From: Amanita rubescens
Taxonomy: Eukaryota; Basidiomycota; Agaricomycetes; Agaricales; Amanitaceae
Reading direction: 5' to 3'
Assembly (NCBI GenBank): GCA_015039365.1
Contig: WION01000010.1
Location: forward strand, 124,001 to 188,000
DNA: 64,000 bases
Within the stretch, counting starts at the first letter, position 1; each line of letters starts with the position of its first letter. This document shows positions 35,531-45,171 of this stretch, piece after piece. Position numbers and translations under genes: made by a program. Under the pieces are notes generated by a model. It was given only the letters and a program-made list of their open reading frames with translations. It was not told where the DNA came from and searched no databases.

Positions 35531-37080
35531 TCAGATTGGTACTATGCCACATACTATGCCAGGTATAATGAAAAGTGGTACCATCAAAAGCCTCACTACA
35601 TACAAAAACGACATCGCCACTACCATTAGTCCAATCGCTACGCTTTTTGCGAATGGACGAGTCCTTTCTGGTAGCCGCACCAGAGCCACTCGAATCGGAC
35701 GTATGTGATATTGACCAGCACGCTTCTTATCCTGAAAGAAGTCATGCAACGAACGATGGTAGGTCGTGATGTTCCAATCCGAGATCCGCAAGAGGGAATG
35801 CATCTTGCGTAGCTTTAATCGCAAATTCTCCTCGCTAATCCGTAAACGCCGACAGATGACTCGGAAGGTTGACTCGGTGGCACCAAGAGCGATTATGAGC
35901 ACGAATACGGTCCCTTAATAACCTGATGTCTGACTGCTGAGAAAGTATCTGAATATAGAGTTGGTCCAACTGAGCGTATGGCGAGGACGAGTCGACGGTA
36001 TGGAGCTTCAATATGATATTGAGCTGTTCCTTGGGATTACTGTCGGTCGTCATCGATAAACTTGATGACGGTTGAAGCATATATGAATTGACCCGACGCT
36101 TTGGAAACCAAGTGATTGATATCTTCATCGGATGGGAGAGACGAAATGTTACGTTTTGTAAAAATCCGGAACAACTCGTCTTCCAAGTATCTCCGAATAT
36201 CGTTGTTGGGTGCAAACTTCTCGTCTAATACGACGACACGCGTGACGTTTTTCATGTTTTCCAAGTTAAACGTTTCCTTAATATGAGCTTCCGGTCTGCT
36301 ACAAACTAAGAAACGCAATGGAATGCTGGTATGTGCCAACGCATCCGCGAAGAGTTCCAGAAAAAGTTTCTGGTCCTGTTCGGAGGCACATTCATCTACT
36401 CCGTCAATTATAACGAGAGACCTGTCCGGGCGTAGGCTAGGGAGGTGCTCGAAGACTTCTCCAATTAACTGGTTGAATTGGATGTTAATGGATTTGGCAT
36501 AAAGTCAAGGCTCCATCTGCAGCGCAGATTCAATATACGGGCGCGTTTCGGGAATGGATCTGGCCAGTTGCCATGCTAGAGTTAAAAACAAACGATCCGC
36601 AACGCCACGATCTGGGGTATTTCTTAAGAAAAAGAACGATGCTGCTAGGCGGTTGTCGTTGTAGCGTTCAGCGATGGTCTGAGCAATGGCAGACTTGCCA
36701 GCTCCCGCAGGACCATTTAACCACATGATACGTTGACGCGGATATGAATCGTCAATCCAGTCTGAAATTATTTTCAAAACCTTTTCGCGTGTCCTGGGAT
36801 GGCACAAGGGCGGTGGATAACGTGCTAAGGAGTCGTGCATTGCAGCCTCCGAAATGCGCGATTTAAGGTCATTGAAGACTAGAGTCCGTTAGATGAGACA
36901 GTGACTCCAAGGAGGGACAATAAGCAACATTACCTGTTCCTTCTGCATGATGATGGACATCATTGAAAACTGCGCCAACGATGCTAAAGTTTCTGGCATT
37001 GGGAAAAAATGTGTGTCCCTGTGGTTGGCCGAGAGTAGTCATTGAAGAAGTCGTAGAAAGATGTCCTATGCTGCGTCATG
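35531..37080 (-). pseudogene. NACHT-type STAND NTPase gene, inactivated
   Basis: The N-terminal signature 'NARNFSIVGAVFNDVHHHAE' near 36960-37010 is typical of agaric NACHT proteins. Walker A 'LNGPAGAGKSAIAQT' lies near 36700, Walker B 'SLVIIDGVDECAS' near 36400, and the sensor-like 'FLVCSRPEAHI' near 36290. A TGA (about 36505) interrupts the frame just after 'ALQMEP', although the same frame continues. Extra bases near 36020 and 35905 shift the frame within 'DDDR/SNPKEQL' and 'LLRD/VFVLII'. Hydrophobic C-terminal residues follow. Such proteins act as innate-immunity-like NTPases in fungi; this copy cannot make a full product. Confidence 0.85.
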
Positions 37081-37721
37081 CTTGTTATTGAATCGTTCAT
37101 CGGTTCTTGAGAACAGCCACGGTGTCATGTTGAGATAATCTATGCAGGTGCAAATAATTTTGAATTATCATTTACATAATATTTTTTCGTAACTTCTACC
37201 GCCAAGATCGCAGCGAGACAGTGGCGAAACATGATCCTATGAAGAAATATCTATGATTCACCTAATCGACTTCGATTGGGTCGGGCCAATTGGAGAAGCC
37301 AAGTACCCGGTTGATATCAACAAGATAACTCGGGCTCATCACCAAACAGCATGACATCAATATGGCATCTTCGTTTCTGTTCACGTAACGTTTCTTTTTC
37401 ACCATCAACCTTTGAAGGACTCGAACTTCGTGTCTAAGTATGTAATTACCCATAGATAGTCAAATCTAATCATCTCTCACCTCACTTGTTGCAAGCGATC
37501 GACTCGGGCCTAATAAGCTGCTTCACGACTTTGCAGGCGTTGCCCACCATTAGCTCCGTCTCACTGCGTCAGGACCGCATTGATGCCCATCTTGTTAATG
37601 TCATTAGAAGCAGAATTGGTGAGATGGAGGGACAGAGGAGTATGTGTGATCATCATCCATTTAGGCTCGGTCCAAGCGCTCGGAACGTCGTATTGTTGTT
37701 CACAGGGAACGTCCTTGGTTC
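37081..37721. other. Spacer between NACHT relic and duplicated segment
   Basis: No gene seen. The right end (about 37700) enters the segment shared with 32940. Confidence 0.4.
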
Positions 37722-38213
37722 ATGCCACCTCCTCGCTTCATTTCGACACTCTGCCCAAAGCGTTTCAACCGTGATTGTATTGATATTTCGGGGTTATGGT
37801 CGCCCACAATAGCGCTACCATATGGGACAGCGAGAGCCTACCACCAAAAACACCCTTTTCCTCCGAACACACGCGGCTTCCTTTACTACCACACCCCTCC
37901 CAAAGCTCCGCCCTTTGTCGGTGAAATCTGCTTCCGTTGCGCAAATAGTCTGCAAGATTTCTCCAACAGCAAGGATCTGTTATCGACCGACAAGTTTAAC
38001 CCCTGGTCGATCCCCCTACCCTATCAAGCCACCTACCTCAACTTTCGGGGGCAGTTGATACTCGATGGTCTTACCTCGCAGACGACACTGGGTACCTGGG
38101 TCACGACGAAAGCACGGTATGGGTCATACCGTATGGGACCAACTTGTCATCCTATCCTATATGAAGTCCTGATTTCTGAGTCGTTGATAATGGACCTTCA
38201 AAATCTCAAGTGA
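37722..38213 (+). pseudogene. Truncated second copy of the hypothetical gene
   Basis: It matches 32969-33430 closely ('GFLYYHTPPKAPPFVGEI', 'SLQDFSNSKDLLSTDKFNP') and then jum ps, after 'CHPILY', to sequence that in the first copy lies downstream of its stop (near 34009). About 600 bases, including the second exon, are therefore deleted. A stop follows at 38213. Confidence 0.7.
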
Positions 38214-38279
38214 AATCACAAGTCGCGTTCGCATTGGATTTCAAGCGAGTTTTTCTAATAGCAAGACTCTGTCACCCGC

Positions 38280-39310
38280 TCGAGCGCCTCTTCCCTCTTC
38301 CCTCCGCTGTTCCGCCCAGTCCTTCCAACCCTTCAAACACCCAACACCCATCCCGGCGAGTCTTCCCCCTTCCCTGGCAAGTATCGTAAGACGATACCAA
38401 AGAAAATGGCCAACCACCAAATCCCATTCGCACTTCCTTCTCCCCTCCGCTACTCCGGTCAATCCATCTCATCCATCAACTTGACACTGAAAAAGGACAC
38501 CACTAGGAAGAAAAAAAGAAGCAAATAAAAACTCACCTTATCGCCTCGTGGATTCTTGCGTCTTCATTCTTGGGCGTCGGCCAGTCCGGTCCAGGGCGGG
38601 GAGAGGGATGGAATAAAGAAAGGAAAAGTCGCACATTGGCGACGACCGGTAGGACACAGCTTCTAAATGCAAGAGGGGTGTATTTGAAAGATGTCACTGC
38701 GCCAAGGCGTGCTCCCAAGGGACACTATTCCTCTGCGGCCAGCCAGACTAGCGAGAGACCGGATGTGAGCATATCGCCCAAGCGGTTGTATCACATCCAT
38801 CCTATGAGGGGTGTATTTGAAAGATGTCACGAGCGCAATTGCGCCCGTGCTCCCAAGGGACACTATTCCTCAAGGATCGCCCGACACTCATTGGTGTGGG
38901 CAGCCGTCATCAACTTTGGGGGATACCATCAGCGTGTTTGGCAAAACTGCAAAAGTAAACGATACGTACAAGTCATTTGGGGCTGGCGGCTCTTGCATGT
39001 GTCCTTGATTGGTGGATGATGGACCCGGCTGTCCGAAAAGAAGAAAAAACGAAATGGAGGAGGTGGTCGAGGCGAGCAGCGAGCTCGAAGTCTTAAGGGC
39101 GTCGTCGTAGTCGAGTGGGCGAGTGAGAGAAGAGAGGGTACGAAGTATGGTGAGTGAAAAGTGAGCTGGTTATATAGACTTTTGGAACTGAGACAGACGC
39201 GTTCGTCTGCACTTGTTTTGACAGAACGCGGTGGGGCCGACGCGTTTATCTCCTCAGTTCGGCGCGTCATAGCATGATGCGGATGGTTTCAGATCCTTTG
39301 GCGATCGTTC
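38280..39310 (-). repeat. Dispersed repeat R, copy 3
   Basis: Same order as copies 1 and 2: TATATAA near 39169-39177 (minus strand), conserved ATG near 38999, the duplicated module at about 38674 and 38806, and a donor-like AAG|GTGAGT near 38532. Similarity ends near 39260-39310, so this copy lacks the upstream flank shared by copies 1 and 2. Confidence 0.7.
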
Positions 39311-39529
39311 AACGTAGATTGTTGCCCCATTCCGCCGACAGAAGGCTATGGCAGGGCAAGCCTTTCTCTTTTGGTCCTATCCATGTCAGGAGGTGCGAGT
39401 CGGCCTCGCTCGAATCCCCAAAGACTATGTAGGTCAGTCATCTGAACTCTCAGCTAGCCACGGAAGAGCATCGTTGTTGCCCTGATGGAGGATACTACAT
39501 CGGTTGACGAATGTCGTCTTCAGGCCGCT

Positions 39530-39660
39530 CGCCGCCTTAGTTCTACAGCCTCGCACTTGAGCAAAGTTGACTGCTCCTCTATCTTTATCTTGTCATGCTT
39601 CTCAGAAGGTTCTAGCGTTCCAATCAAATGCAGCTTTGGATGTCGAGCTCTTTTTGTCCT
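39530..39660 (+). pseudogene. Fragment of the RRM-protein gene
   Basis: About 120 bases match, in reverse orientation relative to the window, the first exon of the RRM gene at 51418-52425 ('CSTASHSSKV' there, 'SSTASHLSKV' here), with one extra base that breaks the frame. Nothing else of that gene is present. Confidence 0.55.
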
Positions 39661-39799
39661 CACTGGTCCGGTACGCATACATTGTTGATATTTAATGCTA
39701 CATTGTCAATTCTTTGACTCTTAGGAACATGAACAGCACCCGACAGAACACGTTGCGGAAGATACCGGGACCGCTGATAATACGGCGTTTCTGACTGAC

Positions 39800-40613
39800 A
39801 AGTGCTGACCAGACATGCCGTAGGTTTATAAAAAGGTGGAGGAGGGACTGGGCATTCCACGAGTTTCAGTGTACTGCTATACGAGTCATTATAGTTTCTA
39901 AACGGAATGTACCCTAAGGTGCAAATGGTTGGTTGGTAAGTCCTAGCTACTCGTTGGGTGATATAAACTTGAGCAAACGATGGCCAGCCATGCATCACTT
40001 CCAAAACCTCGTCAGGGTACTTTTCTCCCAAGAACAACCGGATCACAAACTTCTCGAGTGGCACAATGTCGTGGCTCGCAAGGGACAATCCCTTCCCCCG
40101 CGCTTCCAAAAGACGAGAAAATGCTGTCACTGCGTTCTCTATACGATTCCCAGAGGCAACGCACACCATCTGCAGTACTTGCAGGTCGATGCGGCCCTCA
40201 GGTCTCGTAATGTCCTTGATTACAGCGAGGGAATTTTGAGAATCAATGGAGAGCTAGCCAGTGTTTTCATTATCATACGCATCTCCTTCGTTCTACAGTC
40301 TTTGAGTGCCAATCGGCGAATGTGACAGGATGAACGTTGAATTTTAAAAGACGTTAGTTCTCTCCCATAGAGCTGATGATCGTAGGCAGGATCGATTTGA
40401 AACCCATGTAAGCGGAGATGTTCCAGTAAAGGCGCGGTGAACCAGGGGAACATAATGGCAAGTTCGAGAAGCCGATGGCCAGGATCGTTCCCGGGCACGT
40501 CTTCCCCGGGACACCAATGACAGTTCGTTGCGTCTACAATTACATTGTCGTCTATTTGAAACAAGTAGTGGGTGAATCGGCAGCTCTCTAAGGTTAAGCG
40601 CTGTGACTGCCAA
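39800..40613 (-). pseudogene. 5'-truncated inverted copy of the neighbouring F-box gene
   Basis: Its segments 'PWFTAPLLEHLRLHG', 'IQRSSCHIRRLAL' and 'LLEARGKGLSLASHDIVPLE' match the C-terminal 180 residues of the plus-strand F-box protein that begins at 40757. The F-box half is absent. Between 'MKTL' and 'LSIDSQ' ten bases are missing relative to the paralogue, between two AGC trinucleotides, which breaks the frame. Confidence 0.75.
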
Positions 40614-40756
40614 TGACCCTACTTACATAATACTATGTTCACGACGCGGACCGTTGCGCACGTACATCACATATTTTCGGACTCTCAGTTCAACTTGCCA
40701 TACCTGTCCGCGAACGCCAGATTTGCTCCTCGGATATCCTCCTTGTCGCTACCAAA

Positions 40757-42109
40757 ATGAGTTCCGACATAACAATACCAACCGAAGTTTTATGCGATAT
40801 CTTTCATCTTCTTTGCGATGCACCTATCGCTCTCCATGATTTGAAGAACGAATCACACTTTCACGAGTTCCCGTGGGCCGTTGGACAGGTTTGCAGGCAC
40901 TGGAGAGGCGCATTTCTGTCCTACACGCATTTGTGGACCTCTTTTGCCCTAAAGCCCGGCACTTTCAACAACCCCGCTTACTTTGTTGAAATGAACCGGC
41001 GCGCGACCATATACCTCGAACGATCTGGAGAGCAGCCTCTCACGATAGTCGTGTCCATGCTGTGTTCAGACACCAAAAAATTTCCTAAAACGGTTTGGGG
41101 AATGTTATTATCGTGCTTGAAGCGATGGAAAAAGGCCGATTTGGTGCTGGGGTATGGATCTGCGCTAGACGAACTCCTCAGATGCAGAGGGTACATGTCG
41201 AGCCTCGAGTCCCTCAAGATGTCAATTCCCGACGAGGATTTTATAGTCCTGAAGCACTATAACGCATTCCAAGTCACACCCCATTTAACTGAACTCGATC
41301 TAGTCTGCCCCGAATACGCGGCAACATGGCAATTCCCTTGGGCACAATTGACGAAGCTCAAACTAGCAGCATACTGCGAAGAGTTCAACGAGGACCTGGA
41401 CAACAATATTCTGTGGGGAGTTCTGTTCCAGTTAAAAAATATCGAAGAGTTAACCATCATCACACCCTTCAACTACGACCGATGGTACCCTCCCTCACTT
41501 CCCATTATACTCCTACCTTGCCTTCGGCTTCTTGAGACCACCTTAGCCTTTGCCCCGATCTTCTCTTGGTTCACTGCGCCTTTACTGGAACATCTCCACA
41601 TACACGGGCACATCGAAGTCGGCATCCCTCAGCATATTGAGCCCTACGAGAGAGAAATAGTGTCTTTAATCCAACGTTCATCTTGCCACATTCGCCGATT
41701 GGCATTTGAGAGCTACTGTTCAACGGAGGAGATGCGCGTAGTAATGAAAGCACTGGATAGCGTTGAAGAGCTCTCCATTGATGCATGTCCCCTCATTCCT
41801 ATAATACAGGAGATTACAGGACTTGATGACTACATCTACTTGCCTAAACTGCAGGTACTGCAGGTGACGCGTAATGTTTGGAGTCATGTAGAGAAAATAG
41901 TGGCATCATTTTCTCAACTTTTGGAGGCGCGGGGGATGGGATTGCCCCTTGCGAGCCAGGATATCGTGCCTCTCGAGAAGTTGGTGCTCCGGTTGACCAT
42001 CATGGAAGGAAAGTGGCCCGAGCTCTTGGAAGCGATGCGCGGTTGGCCATCCTGTGCTCAAGTTTACATCAACGGCTCGGTGCTCGAGAAATTGACTCCA
42101 TCCCATTGA
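40757..42109 (+). CDS. F-box protein
   Basis: A single exon of 450 codons. The F-box is N-terminal: 'TIPTEVLCDIFHLLCD' then 'VGQVCRHWRGAFLS' and 'LWTSF', the standard agaric pattern. The rest has degenerate leucine-rich repeats, such as 'LTELDLVCPEY' and 'LKNIEELTI'. It probably links Skp1-Cullin1 ubiquitin ligase to substrates. The ATG directly precedes the F-box. An inverted, broken copy of the C-terminal half lies immediately upstream on the other strand. Confidence 0.85.
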   Translation: MSSDITIPTEVLCDIFHLLCDAPIALHDLKNESHFHEFPWAVGQVCRHWRGAFLSYTHLWTSFALKPGTFNNPAYFVEMNRRATIYLERSGEQPLTIVVSMLCSDTKKFPKTVWGMLLSCLKRWKKADLVLGYGSALDELLRCRGYMSSLESLKMSIPDEDFIVLKHYNAFQVTPHLTELDLVCPEYAATWQFPWAQLTKLKLAAYCEEFNEDLDNNILWGVLFQLKNIEELTIITPFNYDRWYPPSLPIILLPCLRLLETTLAFAPIFSWFTAPLLEHLHIHGHIEVGIPQHIEPYEREIVSLIQRSSCHIRRLAFESYCSTEEMRVVMKALDSVEELSIDACPLIPIIQEITGLDDYIYLPKLQVLQVTRNVWSHVEKIVASFSQLLEARGMGLPLASQDIVPLEKLVLRLTIMEGKWPELLEAMRGWPSCAQVYINGSVLEKLTPSH

Positions 42110-42742
42110 TAGGAGTACCAAGAAGTATTGAATCGAGAGGCTTGGGGAAACACGGAACTGTGTTTCATCGACCCAAGACGGCAGCGTCCTTAAAAGCGCA
42201 CGCGGCTCGGGTTTTGGGGAGGTCAAGGGGCTTGTGGAAAATCAAGTTTGAAGGTGGGATTGGGGGTGGGCCGGGAGCGAGAGGGAGGAAGGGGAGGAAG
42301 TTGGCTGAGTGAATATGAGTTATGGCGGAACTTGTTGGACGAGTACCGTTATCAGTGTAATTATTGTTAATTTTTCGAAATAAGGAAGAAAGAGTCAAGT
42401 ACCCGTTATACATAATACCAGTGCGAACACATTCACCAAGCATAGCAAAGGGAGCATTCAAGCGAAATAACTCAACCTTTCGCGCTATGGTTATATCACA
42501 CCAAGCGTTTGAATTTCCTCAATCAGTCGCGAGAACGCTACGTACCATCTGTTTGCGTATCGTCCAGACGTACGAACTACAAATAGCTAGGATGGATTTT
42601 TTTAATAACTTAGGGTGGCCAATGACCGATTAAGCGAAGGCGCGCCGGGGAACTAAATCGGTTCCTGGCATCGAGAAGAACAAGAAACAACTTAAAGGTA
42701 ATTACAACATGGGTATATAGGATTTCTAGAATATAACCATAT
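42110..42742. other. Intergenic stretch
   Basis: It contains a short G-rich strand asymmetry (42250-42310) and otherwise short frames. No gene recognised before the 5S gene. Confidence 0.4.
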
Positions 42743-42860
42743 ATCCACGGCCATAGGACTCTGAAAGCACCGCATCCCGTCCGATCTGCGCAGTCAACCA
42801 GAGTGCCGCCTAGTTAGTACCACGGTGGGGGACCACGCGGGAATCCTGGGTGCTGTGGTT
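42743..42860 (+). rRNA. 5S ribosomal RNA
   Basis: 118 bases beginning ATCCACGGCC and ending GCTGTGGTT. The ends pair as helix I with one mismatch (ATCCACGGC with GCTGTGGTT). The interior carries the conserved 'CCCGTCCGATCTGCGCAGT' region (internal promoter for TFIIIA/RNA polymerase III) and the 'GTACCACGGTGGGGGACCAC' arm. A T-run terminator follows at once. No rRNA operon surrounds it, so it is a dispersed copy. Confidence 0.96.
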
Positions 42861-42864
42861 TTTT
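42859..42864 (+). terminator. RNA polymerase III T-run terminator of the 5S gene
   Basis: Six T residues overlap the 3' end of the 5S rRNA, the usual polymerase III stop. Confidence 0.85.
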
Positions 42865-43488
42865 GTACCGACTCATACATTTTACATCGCTCTGTTATTC
42901 TACATTCCTAAACATCAAGCCAAACATCCACCCCGATGGTCTACCGGTTTGTAGAAGAATTGTCGACCTTAGCATGGGGTATAAAATCGTCAGTGGATTT
43001 GGTAAACTTCGGATACAAGGGTAGACTGCGGACCAATTGCTAGATAATTGATATCATAGAAGTGAAGCACAAATTCATGAAAGATCGACATTAATAAACC
43101 CTACAAAATGATAGGACCAACAGAATCCTGCCAAAATGTCGTGGTATTGTACCTCGAAGAAACCTTTTTTTTTGTGATCTTGGAGCCGGTCAGATGCATC
43201 GCTCTGAGTCAGGGAGATATTCGAGATGCGCATGAGAATCGGTACCTCGGTATCCTTACAGTCATACGAAGCATCCCTATCTATATTTAGCATCACCGTC
43301 GTGAGCGAGGCGTGCGAATAAACCCATTCAGGAGTTTCTTCCCAATAGGGACTCTGACGATCTCAATCCTTGCATGCGATTGTGAGTTACTACCACTTAC
43401 GTTGTTGTATGACTTTTGTTGACATGTCCCGGGTCCTTACAGATAGCATCGCTGCCATTGATCTTCGCGATACTTAGTAATATCCGCG
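42865..43488. other. Spacer and 5' flank of the next F-box gene
   Basis: No gene recognised; short frames only. The last part should carry the promoter of the F-box gene at 43489. Confidence 0.4.
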
Positions 43489-44727
43489 ATGCCCGACATC
43501 CCTGTAGAGATATTGCACGAGATTTTCAAGCAAAGTTTGTCCTCGCCCTTGCGAGTTCACCAACCATGCGAATTTCCATGGTACCTCGGCCATGTCTGTT
43601 CCCGGTGGCGAGCCTTGTTCTTCTCGATGCGGTCTACGTTCTGGAGTAACGTCGAGATCGAAATGCGGATCGGGGATTCCTGGGGTTCATTCGACCGTAT
43701 GTATGAAATCGTAAATTTCTTTTTCGATTGCACTCGTGGGGCACCATTCTCTTTTACGTTTAGCATGGATATCCTTGGCGACGTCCGCTCAATGCTTAGG
43801 CATTTTATCGAACATTCGGCGCAGTGGGAAGAAGTGTCCGTTCAACTGAAGACACTTGTTGTATTCCTCCAGGGTACCAAGGGTCGTCTTCCGCTGTTGA
43901 AAAAACTGGAGATAATTGAAGATAGGTATCATCAGCCGATGCACAGCGAAAGTATGCAAAGTATCGACGCGCCTCGTTTAACGCACGTCGTACTACGGGA
44001 TAACTCTCCATTGTTGCAATTCAATTGGTCGTCACTGACCGTTATTCACTTTCACCACACAATGCATCCCGAAAGAATCCTCGCTGCTCTTCGAGAGGCC
44101 AATAACTTGGTGGAGCTTACTGCTGAACGCTACAAGGATACCAGTGGAGACATATCGGTTCATCTTCCGCATTTGAAATGCTTGTCAGTCTCTGGGGTGG
44201 AACTCCTGACCATCTTAGAAACACCTGCTTTGCGACGATTGAGGATTGGGTTCCGATCAGACAATAATGGCCTTGACGAGGCTGGCATTACAGTATCCTT
44301 CCTCCGCAGATCAGAGATCAAACTCAGCACGCTTGTTCTAAAGTGCGCCAGGGCAACGATTATCGAAGAGATCCTTCCATTCGCGCCCGAAGTTAACAAT
44401 TTGGCTTTGCTCCAGGTCCGACGTGTTGCCGGTGTATTCAAATGGCTTGCTGAACGAGAACTTCAAATCAACAATTTAAGCGTAACATGGCAATTTACCA
44501 TAGATTCAATACTTGCCGAAGAAGGCTTGTCAGCACTGCACGACATGATAACTAGTCAGCACCCTTTAGGTGATTCGAGGAATCCGAGTCCCAAAGAAGT
44601 AATTATCCAAACTATTAGTGGGGGTCAAAGTGCCGCGGCGAGTTTGAAATCAGCGTGCAGGAGTAGGGGAATTCGATTTGGGTTCGCAGAAGAAATGCCA
44701 ACATTAAATTGGGGTATCGAGACGTAA
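43489..44727 (+). CDS. F-box protein
   Basis: A single exon of 412 codons. 'MPDIPVEILHEIFKQSLSS' is the F-box start, followed by 'YLGHVCSRWRALFFS' and 'TFWSNVEI'. Leucine-rich segments include 'LLKKLEI', 'LVVFLQGTKGRLP' and 'LSTLVLKCARA'. It would recruit a target to an SCF ubiquitin ligase. An inverted copy at 55893-57117 shares most of the sequence but is broken by a 14-base deletion. A C-terminal 'EEMPTLNWGIET' is shared by both. Confidence 0.85.
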   Translation: MPDIPVEILHEIFKQSLSSPLRVHQPCEFPWYLGHVCSRWRALFFSMRSTFWSNVEIEMRIGDSWGSFDRMYEIVNFFFDCTRGAPFSFTFSMDILGDVRSMLRHFIEHSAQWEEVSVQLKTLVVFLQGTKGRLPLLKKLEIIEDRYHQPMHSESMQSIDAPRLTHVVLRDNSPLLQFNWSSLTVIHFHHTMHPERILAALREANNLVELTAERYKDTSGDISVHLPHLKCLSVSGVELLTILETPALRRLRIGFRSDNNGLDEAGITVSFLRRSEIKLSTLVLKCARATIIEEILPFAPEVNNLALLQVRRVAGVFKWLAERELQINNLSVTWQFTIDSILAEEGLSALHDMITSQHPLGDSRNPSPKEVIIQTISGGQSAAASLKSACRSRGIRFGFAEEMPTLNWGIET

Positions 44728-45171
44728 GCTCACAGCCTTAGATTTTGATACGTGGCCGGGTCCATAACGTTACTATACAAGTTATTGTGTTGTTATAAAG
44801 GCGAAGTATGAATTTCAGAGTTTATAGACAATTGAGGGTGAGTGAAGCAGTCTCTTATTATTTTGCAAAACATTGCAGCCAGTGCTAGTTAGTCGTCATA
44901 TTTCAAAGTCGTAGCACATGTTCGTTCTCATATGTTCACACTGCCAAATTTGTCTTGAAGTTACGTCGTATAGTTGGTCAAATGAGCCGAGAGTTACATC
45001 GTCAACTGTGCCATGCGCCGGATGCAATATTCAGACCTCTGAAACATAGAGGACAGGAACATACGAGGACTTGCAGTAAATGGCCTGGTGAGAGAAAGGA
45101 AAACTCGCGATTGGACTATGATATTTTACACTACTGTATCCAAGACCTAGACTATCCCTGCCGAGTTAATA
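44728..45171. other. Intergenic stretch between convergent genes
   Basis: No gene recognised; 3' flanks of the two convergent F-box genes. Confidence 0.4.

Noticed and set aside
31240..39310. Repeat R as solo LTRs of a retrotransposon
   Set aside because: I could not find TG...CA termini, target-site duplications or any gag/pol sequence between copies, and one copy is followed by a head-to-tail partial unit. It is kept as an unclassified repeat.
41878..42312. 144-codon plus-strand frame overlapping the end of the F-box gene
   Set aside because: It shares the F-box coding DNA in another frame and runs into G-rich non-coding sequence; the F-box frame has the family motifs.
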